Assembly: GCA_024195265.1 (NCBI GenBank)
Contig: JAJLRJ010000005.1
Coordinates: 46,861,894 to 46,925,893, forward strand
Origin: Dendrophyllia cribrosa
Taxonomy: Eukaryota; Cnidaria; Anthozoa; Scleractinia; Dendrophylliidae
Length of the DNA stretch: 64,000 nucleotides
Reading direction: 5' to 3'
The notes below the pieces were generated by a model. It was not told where the DNA came from. It was given only the letters and a program-made list of their open reading frames with translations, and did no database searches. A program made the position numbers and the translations under genes. Shown here in pieces: positions 18,498-26,116 of this stretch. Within the stretch, counting starts at the first letter, position 1; the number at the start of each line of letters is the position of its first letter.

Positions 18498-18571
18498 AGC
18501 CTGCGAATACAGCCGCCTCTCATCACGCCCCCAGCGGCTGGGACGATGAGAGGCGGCTGTATTCGCAGGCT
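18498..18571. repeat. 74-bp hairpin repeat
   Basis: Arms beginning AGCCTGCGAATACAGCCGCC and ending with its reverse complement are about 27 bp long and perfect, with a GC-rich loop. Same family as 12884-12953. Confidence 0.9.
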
Positions 18572-18617
18572 GTTGTATTTTGTATAAAAACTGAAATCGC
18601 CTGATAAGTAATTACTT

Positions 18618-18619
<2 letters not shown>

Positions 18620-18653
<34 letters not shown>
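18620..18653. repeat. (TC)n microsatellite
   Basis: Seventeen TC dinucleotides in a row. Confidence 0.97.
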
Positions 18654-18656
<3 letters not shown>

Positions 18657-20145
18657 AGAATTCACTTGATATCTTCTTGGTGACTGTTCTATAGGAGTAG
18701 ATTCGTGCACAAGCGATGGGGTATTGTACTAAAGTTTTAACACTGTTTTGACGAAAGCCAGCATACTGCACAAGGCATAGTTGGCCTTGCTTCAGTACAG
18801 AACGACCGAGGCTCCATTACGGGTTATCGGAATATGAGATATTGGAGCAAAAAATTCAAGGGATCATCATCATTATCCATCTCTCCGATTGGAGAATAGG
18901 GCTGCAGCGTGGTTAACAAATGTCACCAATGTTTTCCTCGCAAATGCTCCGAAATGTCTTTCGTCTGATATAGGCTCTGCCAGTGAAGTCGTATGTCGTA
19001 CGTCCTTGATATCGTAGCCCCTGGTAATGCTTATAGCAGACGAGCGACAGCGACGAAAGGCGAGTTTCCAGCGCCTTTAAATAACGGGAACCTGTGACTA
19101 AGGAAAGGAAAGCCCCGACAAAAAATCCCTGGCCCTGCAGGTTGGGGTTTAGAGTGGGATTAATCGTACCCCACTCCGTAAATACAGCCGATTACGGAAA
19201 CTGCATAAAAGAATACAAGGGATACCCGATAAATTTTTTAGGAAACAGCAGAGATACACTGATACTATGAGAAACGAAAATCTGAAGTAATGAACGAAAA
19301 CCCAGGGTATACAAGACCTTGTAATTAACTGGATACGAGATTTAAGGTGTAAAACAAATGGAATACGGGAAATGTATGGTTAGGGTTGGTATTCCTTAGT
19401 TTATAAAAGACTGAGTAAAGTAAAGTACCGTACATTTCGAGCAGTTCACTCGGTTCTGAAGAGAATGATACTCTGGTCGGTTCTTTCGACGCTTTATCGG
19501 TGTCTGTGTCTGTGTCCTAGGGCTCAGTAGTGACGAACGTCGACTATAGCTGCTGAAGATAAGCAAAATGTCTCTTCCAGGAAGTACAGTAGGGAAAACA
19601 GGGGGAGGTGTTTTAGAATTAGGGAGCCCCTTGGGCTCATTAAATTAACCATCGATTCGCTCTGACGAGAGGCTCAACACTCGAAACGACAGGGTTTTAA
19701 TCTATTCACGGTTTATATCAAGTTTTAGTTTATACAGTTGCGTTTGCGTTCTTGGGGATACATGATTGTGGACATGAATAAAAGGTGGAAGTTCCGCTAA
19801 AAATTGCGGCGGAAGATTTCAAATAATTCCCTGTCTCAATATCTATCGTATGAGCGCAATTTCCTAGTATATTCGTTCAACTACGCTTTACAATTAAACT
19901 TAGAATTGAGATGGGACTTGTGGTTATCTCACTTATTCCTTGGAGAACAATATTTCAGTTCCGATTTTCGTGAATCTCAACAGGTCACATTTGTGGCAGG
20001 ATATGATTTATGCTGATATGGTATGATATGGTAAATGATATGATATGAATGTGATACCAATATAATCAGGAGTACTCGTGGCATATTTCACTTTCACGTA
20101 CAATTTGAGTTTCTTGCTTTCGTTGTATCCGCCCCGAATAGGACA
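18654..20145. other. Host DNA without recognisable gene
   Basis: No supported gene. An ATG in a good context at 19568 opens a 26-codon frame, too short to interpret. A short TGATATGG-type tandem lies near 20015-20050. Confidence 0.5.
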
Positions 20146-20279
20146 ATCACATGACTTTTGGAGGGCATATAGTTTATTTGTGGCCCGAGTAGCATCATTT
20201 GCGCTCGCGCGGAGCGGGGGTGGGACACAAATAAACTACATGCCCGACAAACTAAATAAACTATATGCCCGAGCGAAGG
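20146..20279. repeat. Left half of host palindromic repeat split by the Polinton
   Basis: The sequence from ATCACATGACTTT through GGGCATATAGTTTATTTGTG (20146-20182) is the reverse complement of 37180-37216 on the other side of the large element. Between them on this side are two more degenerate ATAAACTA-ATGCCCGA blocks. Joined without the insertion, the two sides would form one short foldback element, which is the target of the Polinton insertion. Confidence 0.8.
20275..20279. repeat. Target-site duplication, left copy (GAAGG)
   Basis: GAAGG precedes the left end AGTAGTG and is repeated immediately after the right end CACTACT (37174-37178). If the first A of the element is counted as target, the duplication is the six bases GAAGGA, the usual length for Polintons; the sequence cannot decide between 5 and 6. 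Confidence 0.8.
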
Positions 20280-20404
20280 AGTAGTGTATGGGGGATGGCT
20301 CAAATACCCTTTTTTAAACCCCCTAAATAAGCGGCCCTCACGCGTTCGGCCCGCTTATTTAGGGAGTTTAAAAATTGTATTTGAGCCATCCCCCATACAC
20401 TACT
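20280..20404. repeat. Terminal palindrome, left (125 bp)
   Basis: Outer arms of 27 bp starting AGTAGTGTATGGGGG are perfectly complementary. The inner arms pair around TAAATAAGCGG/CCGCTTATTTA with a short GC-rich loop. A single strand could fold into a long terminal hairpin. Confidence 0.93.
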
Positions 20405-20510
20405 CTGGATACCCCTCCCTCAAACCCCGTAAGAGGGGGCCAAATGAGTTTTTCCCGGCCCCTCCCGCAACGGCAAGCGAGGCATAACCAATTGAAGAAA
20501 TTCAAAACCC
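20280..20510. repeat. Left terminal inverted repeat
   Basis: This 231-bp segment is the reverse complement of 36942-37173 with about four differences (one substitution and one A indel in the palindrome, two substitutions near the inner end). The outer 125 bp form a palindrome. The inner end contains a CAATTG box that serves as the upstream part of the first gene's promoter. Confidence 0.95.
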
Positions 20511-20518
20511 CCATATAA
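20488..20518 (+). promoter_or_regulatory. CAATTG + TATA promoter of first zinc-finger gene
   Basis: CCAATTGAAGAAATTCA, then a C run and ATATAA, end 8 bases before the ATG. The CAATTG half lies inside the TIR, so the same sequence drives the polymerase gene at the other end. Confidence 0.65.
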
Positions 20519-20526
20519 CCGTGGCA

Positions 20527-20952
20527 ATGCCACTCGCCAACGAACCAATGACTGCCGTTGCGTTTTTGAAAATGAGGGGAATTAAGTTGAAAGAAGGTGA
20601 TGACTTATATGCAAAGAACAAAAGGACGTTCGAATACAACCCTTGCAGACATTGTGGTTTAAACTACACCCAAGGCTATTCTCTTGTCGCGCATCAAAAA
20701 TACGCTTGTAAAAATCTGCGAACAGAACCACGACCGAAGGAGCTTTGTTTCGGCTGCAATCGAAGATTGTCTAGACAAACGGTTGCCAGACATTTAAGAA
20801 ATGGTTGCCCTCCCCCGAAAAACACCCCTTGTGATATAAACCTTAGCCAGCATGAACTGAATGCATTGTTTGACTCTAAATGGCTAAGCCAGGAGTATAT
20901 GTCAATTGGACAAATCTCATCCCCCGTATATATCGAATCAACATGGCAATGA
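20527..20952 (+). CDS. Zinc-finger protein 1 of the element
   Basis: A 141-residue protein, starting at the first ATG after the promoter box (an in-frame GTG lies two codons upstream). Two short zinc-binding motifs are visible: C-X2-C-X12-H-X4-C (start CRHCGLNYTQ, about residues 40-61) and C-X2-C-X9-H-X4-C (start CFGCNRRLSR, about residues 74-93). Both resemble C2HC fingers. The C-terminal third has no motif. It is the outermost gene, beside the left TIR, with a CAATTG-type promoter like that of the polymerase. I infer a DNA- or RNA-binding regulator expressed with replication genes; the family is not recognised. The final codons overlap the next promoter copy, so the 3' end may have been altered by the 600-bp duplication described below. 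Confidence 0.65.
   Translation: MPLANEPMTAVAFLKMRGIKLKEGDDLYAKNKRTFEYNPCRHCGLNYTQGYSLVAHQKYACKNLRTEPRPKELCFGCNRRLSRQTVARHLRNGCPPPKNTPCDINLSQHELNALFDSKWLSQEYMSIGQISSPVYIESTWQ
20903..20932 (+). promoter_or_regulatory. Duplicate CAATTG + TATATA promoter with aborted start
   Basis: CAATTGGACAAATCTCATCC and GTATATA lie 10 bases before ATGGCAATGAC, but the frame from that ATG (20943) stops after seven codons. The 69-bp block 20883-20951 is repeated at 21483-21551, where the same ATG opens a long gene. Confidence 0.6.
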
Positions 20953-21021
20953 CAACACCCCTCTAGTCTGTTTTATATGCTGCTCCGGTACGAGACCACC
21001 CCCACCCCAGGGAGGTATTAC

Positions 21022-21050
21022 CAATTGGAGAAATCACACCCCAGTATATA
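21022..21050 (+). promoter_or_regulatory. CAATTG + TATATA promoter
   Basis: CAATTGGAGAAATCACACC followed by AGTATATACCC, nine bases before ATG at 21060. Same layout as the other left-arm promoters. Confidence 0.6.
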
Positions 21051-21059
21051 CCCACCCAC

Positions 21060-21428
21060 ATGGCAATGTCACAGCAGATAATGGAAATGGAAATGGAAAA
21101 ATGGGGGATTACCTTATACTACAACGCGTTAAGGGGGAACGTCGTCTGGTTATACCCTTCGCAGAAGATCAGTAATCGGCCATTCCGTTTTGAAGAGTGG
21201 GCCATAATGACTGAGCACATCAACATGGAAAGTAAGTACATTACTACATGGATCCAACAGTTTTTCCACACTAGCAGGATTGCCTCTGAAAGCAAGCTTA
21301 CTCTTTTCCTAGCATCAAAAGCAAGTTGTGCGGCACCACTTCTACCCAATGACCGAAACCTACCCCGTAAGAATAGGTCGCTCCGGGGGTTGCGACGGGA
21401 TAGAACTGTACTAAATATTATTCGTTAG
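21060..21428 (+). CDS. Hypothetical left-arm protein
   Basis: A 122-codon frame that begins with the same Met-Ala-Met as the gene at 21543 and follows a promoter of the same design. The first part is Met/Glu-rich; the middle (about residues 30-75) is an ordinary soluble sequence with several Trp and Phe; the tail from about residue 95 is Arg-rich and looks like out-of-frame read-through. No zinc-finger cysteines or other known motif are visible. It could be a decayed member of the left-arm gene group whose 3' part is no longer original. Reality of the gene rests mainly on the promoter and start context. Confidence 0.4.
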   Translation: MAMSQQIMEMEMEKWGITLYYNALRGNVVWLYPSQKISNRPFRFEEWAIMTEHINMESKYITTWIQQFFHTSRIASESKLTLFLASKASCAAPLLPNDRNLPRKNRSLRGLRRDRTVLNIIR

Positions 21429-21502
21429 CAATTAGGTTATCCACGGGCTAGCACAACCCACACCGGCGCTTTATGCTCAAGAGCTAAGACTGGAGTATCT
21501 GC

Positions 21503-21533
21503 CAATTGGACAAATCTCATCCCCCGTATATAC
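21503..21533 (+). promoter_or_regulatory. CAATTG + TATATAC promoter of F-box-like/zinc-finger gene
   Basis: CAATTGGACAAATCTCATCC then CCGTATATACC, ten bases before ATG at 21543. It is part of the 69-bp block that is duplicated exactly 600 bp upstream. Confidence 0.65.
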
Positions 21534-21542
21534 CAAACCAAC

Positions 21543-21995
21543 ATGGCAATGACGGCACAAGGACTTGACTTCAATCCAAAGAATCAAGACTACTTCGGTG
21601 AATGGTTGCTGTCTTTTGGTGAATCTCATTGGGACTATTTACCAGACTTGATCAAGGATTACATCCTTGAACTGGTTGAAAGGAGTATCCAGCGTGACTT
21701 GGCTGCCAAGGCCCTTCATCAACGCAGGATGAAATCTGTATGCCTTTCAATAAAAAATCATTATCACTGGCAACATTTTTGCCATTTTCGTTTATTCACT
21801 TCACAAACATGTGAGTTATGCCAAGAACACTTCTCGCCAGAAGTGGCCATGGGCAGACACAGAGCCATTTGTCCTGGCATGCCGCCTTATAGAGCTTTAC
21901 AGCGGGCATTGATGTTTGCAGACATCAGCTGTGACGACGAGGAAGACTATGACGGGCCAAGTGTTCATGAAAGTTGCTATGGCAGGTTTTTCTAA
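21543..21995 (+). CDS. Zinc-finger protein with F-box-like N-terminus
   Basis: A 150-residue protein. Residues about 30-52 (LPDLIKDYILELVERSIQRD) look like an F-box helix pair: Leu-Pro, then spaced Leu/Ile. Residues about 98-119 hold a C-X2-C-X12-H-X4-C finger beginning CELCQEHFSPEV. The tail is acidic (Asp-Asp-Glu-Glu-Asp). F-box proteins recruit targets to SCF ubiquitin ligases; an F-box fused to a zinc finger in a virus-like element would suggest manipulation of host protein turnover, but the F-box assignment is by eye and uncertain. The stop codon overlaps that of the convergent gene by two bases (TAA 21993-21995 against TAG 21992-21994). Confidence 0.65.
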   Translation: MAMTAQGLDFNPKNQDYFGEWLLSFGESHWDYLPDLIKDYILELVERSIQRDLAAKALHQRRMKSVCLSIKNHYHWQHFCHFRLFTSQTCELCQEHFSPEVAMGRHRAICPGMPPYRALQRALMFADISCDDEEDYDGPSVHESCYGRFF

Positions 21996-22693
21996 ACGTG
22001 ACGCATCTTTTCAAGCATGATCTTCCAGTTTTGTTCATGTTTTTGCATTGATTTTTGTGGAACTTGTAGCCAGAAGTAATTGACAATCTTCCAGTGTGGC
22101 CATTTTAATTCTAACCCTTCAAAGATTTTGTGGGCTACAAATGGCATAGAGATTCTTTCCGGTAGATATTCTTCGATGATATTGAAGGAATCATTTGCAT
22201 GTTGTATTTCTTCGGAGGAAAAGCGGACGTAGGGTTCACAAATTTTCAGATGTTTCTTGGGATAGGTTTTGAAGTTGTAGCGTTTGGTGGGCCTTCTTTT
22301 TTTGGTAATTTTGTAATCACCACCATAGAGTTCGTTATAATCGAATGTCACACCATCCAGAGGTTCTAAGAGCCCGCAGTCCTCACAGCAAAGTTCTGAT
22401 GAAAACATCCTGGGGCTTAATTTGCCTTTGCAGTTTTGGCAAGCTTCTAGCCTTTCATTCCGAAGGGTGAAAGGTAAGGGTGGAGGGTGGTACTGTGCCC
22501 CGGGAGAAAGACACTCCTTGATGCGATGAAGGCGTTCTGGCAGTTTTGAACGCAGTATTTCCTTGTTGTAGTTGTCGAGTGAGCGTAGGAGGATAAATTT
22601 GTATTCTTTCTCCAGCTCATAGAGTTTGGCTTTGTATTCACCTTTAGTGTCCAAGGCCCGAACATCAGCCAGTTGTTCAGCGAACTTCTCCAT
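21992..22693 (-). CDS. Zinc-ribbon protein, candidate VLTF3-like late transcription factor
   Basis: A 233-residue protein. I chose the ATG at 22693 because a TATATCC box ends directly before it; the frame stays open upstream only through non-ATG codons. A zinc ribbon is formed by CQNC (about residue 85) and CCEDCG (about residue 103), followed by a basic Lys-Lys-Arg-Arg segment and a Tyr/Lys-rich region. The C-terminus is helical and ends with a Trp-containing amphipathic stretch. Zinc ribbon followed by this kind of helical tail is the layout of poxvirus-type late transcription factor 3 homologues, found in several large and mid-size DNA viruses. That assignment is from architecture only. 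Its promoter is of the CAATTG class, as expected for a regulator made before virion proteins. Confidence 0.6.
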   Translation of the reverse strand: MEKFAEQLADVRALDTKGEYKAKLYELEKEYKFILLRSLDNYNKEILRSKLPERLHRIKECLSPGAQYHPPPLPFTLRNERLEACQNCKGKLSPRMFSSELCCEDCGLLEPLDGVTFDYNELYGGDYKITKKRRPTKRYNFKTYPKKHLKICEPYVRFSSEEIQHANDSFNIIEEYLPERISMPFVAHKIFEGLELKWPHWKIVNYFWLQVPQKSMQKHEQNWKIMLEKMRHV

Positions 22694-22723
22694 GGATATA
22701 CACCCGTGTTGTGTGTTCAATTG
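22694..22723 (-). promoter_or_regulatory. CAATTG + TATATCC promoter of zinc-ribbon gene
   Basis: Read on the minus strand: CCAATTGAACACACAACACG, GGTGTATATCC, then ATG with no gap. The CAATTG-to-TATA distance matches that of the left-arm promoters. Confidence 0.6.
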
Positions 22724-22769
22724 GACGCAAAGGTTTTACCCTTCGAAATGTAGAGGTTAAAGCCAGAAT

Positions 22770-23456
22770 TTAGTTTCTCAAATCGGACTTGGAGGCTGCT
22801 GTGAGAAGACCTATCTTTTTTTGAAACTCTTGTTTGACTTCCTTGCGGAGTTCGTTTTTGAGTTTCTCGAGGTCTGGTGATTGTGTTTGAGTGGCAACGT
22901 CTTTTGATGCCTTGACACCATCCCTGATTGCAGCTTTGAGTTCGTGATATTTTTCCACCTCACGAGTGATTATGGTGAATTCTGTATCACTGATCCTCTT
23001 GTCTTCCAGAGCCTTTGAGATTAGCTCATTGACAGTGTTGCGTTTAGCCAGTGCCAGTGTATAGATCTTCTCATGTTTAGTCACTTTACGCTCTAGCCTC
23101 TTGTTGAGAGCTGTAAAGCCAACAGAGGACAGCCCACAGAGGGTCGCGACGCCCGCAAGTGCTGGACTTGCAACAATTCCGAACCCAGTCAATGCAGTGG
23201 CAAGGGCCCCTGATGACAGCCCGACAGAAAGCGACCCAAGTCCAACCGCCGAGAAATGAACCAATGATTGGGTTCGTTTGTATTTCTTTGCGACTTGCCT
23301 GTAGTGCTCGGCTTCGCCAGACAACTCTTTAAGCAAGTCAGAGATCTTTTTGAGCCGGAAGTCTTCTGCATTGATTTGAGCGATCTCATGCATAGGGTAT
23401 AGCTGTTGTGTCTCGCTGTATTCGGGGGCCGATGGAAGCACATTGGCAGAACTCAT
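22770..23456 (-). CDS. Hydrophobic element protein with helical hairpin
   Basis: A 228-residue protein. Residues 31-62 are charged and helical. Residues 65-117 are Gly/Ala/Ser/Leu-rich and strongly hydrophobic, enough for two membrane segments or a helical hairpin. Residues 118-228 are charged and predicted coiled coil. I recall similar uncharacterised proteins from cnidarian genomes but know no function. Lying between the candidate transcription factor and the candidate penton, and having a virion-type promoter (CATATATATAC 10 bases upstream), it may be a virion or membrane-active protein. The start is the first ATG after the promoter. Confidence 0.7.
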   Translation of the reverse strand: MSSANVLPSAPEYSETQQLYPMHEIAQINAEDFRLKKISDLLKELSGEAEHYRQVAKKYKRTQSLVHFSAVGLGSLSVGLSSGALATALTGFGIVASPALAGVATLCGLSSVGFTALNKRLERKVTKHEKIYTLALAKRNTVNELISKALEDKRISDTEFTIITREVEKYHELKAAIRDGVKASKDVATQTQSPDLEKLKNELRKEVKQEFQKKIGLLTAASKSDLRN

Positions 23457-23461
23457 GGCGT

Positions 23462-23475
23462 GGGTATATATATGA
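23462..23475 (-). promoter_or_regulatory. TATATAC promoter of hydrophobic-protein gene
   Basis: On the minus strand AAATCATATATATACCCACG lies immediately before CCATG. It has no CAATTG box upstream. Confidence 0.65.
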
Positions 23476-23479
23476 TTTT

Positions 23480-24151
23480 TTAATTTATCTCGATTTCAAA
23501 TTCCAAAGGCGCGTCATTGAAGTTGAAGAGGTCATTGTTTTCATCCCGCACTGACAGTGTGATAGAGTTAACATAATCACCGGACGATACGTCACGCAAG
23601 ACGTTCTGCTGTGTGGTTTCGTAAAACACCTTCTCAAAGGGCTTTCCACGAATATCAAATCTAGCCAAAACTGTCGAAGGCTTACCATTGAGAAGGTTTT
23701 GTTCTTTATCAACCAGATCACAGTGGATGAAGTAAGCGCTTGGTGCCGTTAAACGCTTGACGAAGGTTATTAGCATCAATAGAGGTCTTATGCCAAGCAA
23801 TTCTGCCAGATTGTTACTAAGCGTCACACTGCCGCCGTTATTATGAATGACCATGGCTCCGTATGACCCGTTTGTTTCAATTGTTAGATTTAAACGACTG
23901 TTATGGTCTTTTAGGCTTTCAAAGTCTTTCGCTAAACTCTCAATAGTGTGATGACCTGGAAGTAAGGTTGCGCCACGTGATGAACCATTAGGGGGAGGGT
24001 CTGTTGGTGAAATCTTTGCTTCTTCTTTCAAAGTATGCCACGAGTTGAAAATTGAGCAAGAGACAAGCCGGATATAACTCGGTTTCGGCAGCGGGTGGTC
24101 GAAGTAGATCGTGTGAGGGTTCGAAGACGTGACGATTGTTAACACAACCAT
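23480..24151 (-). CDS. Candidate penton / minor capsid protein
   Basis: A 223-residue protein dominated by alternating hydrophobic and polar residues typical of beta sandwiches; the second half contains a run ending in an acidic Glu-Phe-Glu-Ile-Glu-Ile-Asn terminus. Size, beta-rich character and position among virion genes fit a single-jelly-roll penton-like minor capsid protein, which Polintons, virophages and adintoviruses all encode. I cannot see an invariant motif, so the call is inference from size and context. Alternatives are a fibre-like or other beta-rich surface protein. The ATG at 24151 is preceded by an out-of-frame ATG four bases upstream, so leaky scanning may be needed. It shares a divergent promoter with 24202. 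Confidence 0.6.
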   Translation of the reverse strand: MVVLTIVTSSNPHTIYFDHPLPKPSYIRLVSCSIFNSWHTLKEEAKISPTDPPPNGSSRGATLLPGHHTIESLAKDFESLKDHNSRLNLTIETNGSYGAMVIHNNGGSVTLSNNLAELLGIRPLLMLITFVKRLTAPSAYFIHCDLVDKEQNLLNGKPSTVLARFDIRGKPFEKVFYETTQQNVLRDVSSGDYVNSITLSVRDENNDLFNFNDAPLEFEIEIN

Positions 24152-24154
24152 GCA

Positions 24155-24201
24155 TGATTGTGTATATAATTATAATTATAAAATGTTTATTATATACAAT
24201 C
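24155..24201. promoter_or_regulatory. Symmetric divergent promoter
   Basis: The segment reads CATGATTGTGTATATAA at one end and TTATATACAATCATG at the other, so both genes see nearly the same TATATAC-(AC)-AATCATG sequence. The middle is pure A/T. It serves the candidate penton (-) and the small Gly/Pro-rich gene (+). Confidence 0.75.
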
Positions 24202-24462
24202 ATGTTTGGCGGACGTCCTGGTGGATTTAATCCTAATTCAAATCTTGGCATCTCCATCGGTGGCCACAATTACGGACCCCCACCCCCCTTTTATTCGCCT
24301 CCAAATGCCTATACCCATGTAAACATCGGCGGCCACAATTACGGACCACCACCCCCTAATCCTGAAATTGCTTGGATTAGATCGCCGGAGGCAATGAAGC
24401 TCTCTGCTGCGGCCAAGGCCAAGGCGATCTCAGACTTCAAAAAAGCGTTTCCCTCGCGCTGA
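24202..24462 (+). CDS. Small Gly/Pro-rich protein
   Basis: An 86-residue protein that starts at the ATG directly after the divergent promoter (the frame is open further upstream but through the promoter). It carries two copies of the block GGHNYGPPPP (about residues 20-29 and 43-52) and a C-terminal Ala/Lys-rich amphipathic helix. Low-complexity Gly-His-Asn-Tyr-Pro blocks like these are common in viral scaffold or surface linkers. Function unknown. It ends one base before the ATG of the 521-residue gene, so the two are probably co-transcribed. Confidence 0.6.
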   Translation: MFGGRPGGFNPNSNLGISIGGHNYGPPPPFYSPPNAYTHVNIGGHNYGPPPPNPEIAWIRSPEAMKLSAAAKAKAISDFKKAFPSR

Positions 24463-24463
24463 T

Positions 24464-26029
24464 ATGTCTCACTTTGAAGTGCAAGTAGAGTTTGGCGACG
24501 ACCACAAAACAGCCACAGGGGAAGTGCTTTACAAAGAGGGTCAAGGCTCATTGGCACTTATCACAGAAATAGCTCACAAAGATTGGACTGGCGCCGAAAG
24601 AGACGCTCTTGGCCTCCACTATGACGGGGGGTTCCCTTATCAGTTATCGCTGGGGCAACAAATGTTATCAATCCCAGCTGTTGCTTTCGACACCACAATA
24701 GACAAAGAGATGATGATTGGCGCAATCTTAAATGACAAAGAGCAAAAGATTTACGTCACGCCAACTGATTATTTCACAACGAAATACAGAAATATCTTCA
24801 GGGACACGCAGATTTCCTTCACAACCGCCAAATACGGCCGAAAGTGGATGGGTGGTCCTCATATGAGCTTTTGGCCGCAACAACTCTCCTTCGCACTGTG
24901 GTGTGCAACAACCGGCTGCGGGATCTCGCGTGACATTCTCTTCGATAAGAACTCCAGTCTATCCCTAACCCCACAGCTCCGGTCGTTTTACCGGTTTCAC
25001 GTTTATTTCACAACAAGGCGAATTCTTTACCAGATGGGTGGTGAACAAAGCGTGAGTGCTTTGCCAGACGATCCCCCATTTAACCAGAAAGACAACAAAT
25101 ACAACATCGACGCGTACAAGAAGATTTGCATAGAGTTCGGCATCGACCCCAGTTCTGACTGCCGTTACACATACGGCAAGAACCACGGGCTTGGGAATGT
25201 CTACATTTGGGAATACGGGAGTGGCCCCACCTCTACCGATTACGAGTACCCCGATCCCGATCTAGCTCTGTTCGACGATGAGCGAGTGACTGACAGAAAA
25301 GACCCCAACTATCGTGCCAATGGAATATCTTTCGTCCGCAACGACCAAGGGGCGGACACCCAGTTCGAGCACTTTGTGCCAAATTACGCACAGGGGCTGA
25401 CACAGCCAGGGCTCGCCCGTATGAACCAATCAATCGAGGCCTTTGTGTACTGCATTCTTGGTTCACAAGCCAAAACCCGCAGCAGCATCATTGGGAGAGG
25501 AGGCCGGGCCTTCGAAACGCAGAGAGTATTCCTCACCCATCTAGAGGAGGCCATAATACTGAACGACATCGCAACAAGCGTACAGCGGTACCAGCTTGCC
25601 ATCCAAGCAACGAAAGTGCGCTTAGACTTTGCGACAGCACCAGGAAGCTGGCTCATGCCATCGCGCATGATTATCAACACAGAGAGCGTGATCGGGTATA
25701 ACAACAATCTACAAGAGGCAACGCAAGGGATGAAGCTGGGTGTAAACAGTGGTGTTAATCTGGGCACAAAAAAAGCCTCCCTTCACCACATGGACGGTGG
25801 CCCGACAAAGATTAATCCACCAAACAGCCACCCATCAAACCCGATACATAAACAGGCCACACAGGCACAGGGCATCGCGCCCAAACCAACACCCACACCA
25901 CAACCAGCTCCCACACCCGCACCCCCCGCACCCACACCCGCACCACAGCCAGACTCACATCACGTAAACAAGGCACTCATTGCTGTGGGTGCGATTGCTT
26001 TGGGAGGGTTTTTAATTTGGTTAAGGTAG
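24464..26029 (+). CDS. Large tail-anchored structural protein candidate
   Basis: A 521-residue protein. Residues 1-460 form a long mixed alpha/beta body with many aromatic residues; residues about 470-500 are a Pro/Thr/Ala linker (PTPTPQPAPTPAPPAP); the last 18 residues (AVGAIALGGFLIWL) are one membrane segment followed by Arg, so it is a C-terminal tail anchor. I recall uncharacterised cnidarian homologues that always accompany Polinton capsid genes. I know no enzyme motif in it. A virion protein linking the capsid to an internal membrane, or a surface spike with reversed anchor, would fit. The gene follows 24202 by one base with no promoter of its own and is fully open. Confidence 0.75.
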   Translation: MSHFEVQVEFGDDHKTATGEVLYKEGQGSLALITEIAHKDWTGAERDALGLHYDGGFPYQLSLGQQMLSIPAVAFDTTIDKEMMIGAILNDKEQKIYVTPTDYFTTKYRNIFRDTQISFTTAKYGRKWMGGPHMSFWPQQLSFALWCATTGCGISRDILFDKNSSLSLTPQLRSFYRFHVYFTTRRILYQMGGEQSVSALPDDPPFNQKDNKYNIDAYKKICIEFGIDPSSDCRYTYGKNHGLGNVYIWEYGSGPTSTDYEYPDPDLALFDDERVTDRKDPNYRANGISFVRNDQGADTQFEHFVPNYAQGLTQPGLARMNQSIEAFVYCILGSQAKTRSSIIGRGGRAFETQRVFLTHLEEAIILNDIATSVQRYQLAIQATKVRLDFATAPGSWLMPSRMIINTESVIGYNNNLQEATQGMKLGVNSGVNLGTKKASLHHMDGGPTKINPPNSHPSNPIHKQATQAQGIAPKPTPTPQPAPTPAPPAPTPAPQPDSHHVNKALIAVGAIALGGFLIWLR

Positions 26030-26116
26030 CCGAAAATGGCGGTAACCCTGGTGATTTTTCCGCGCCCCCTGAGATCGGTCCCAATTTTAGAGACCAAAAA
26101 AGTGCTCCAAGTGTGT

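Noticed and set aside
19568..19648. Possible first exon starting MSLPGSTVGKTGG
   Set aside because: Good ATG context but only 26 codons and no convincing donor or downstream exon.
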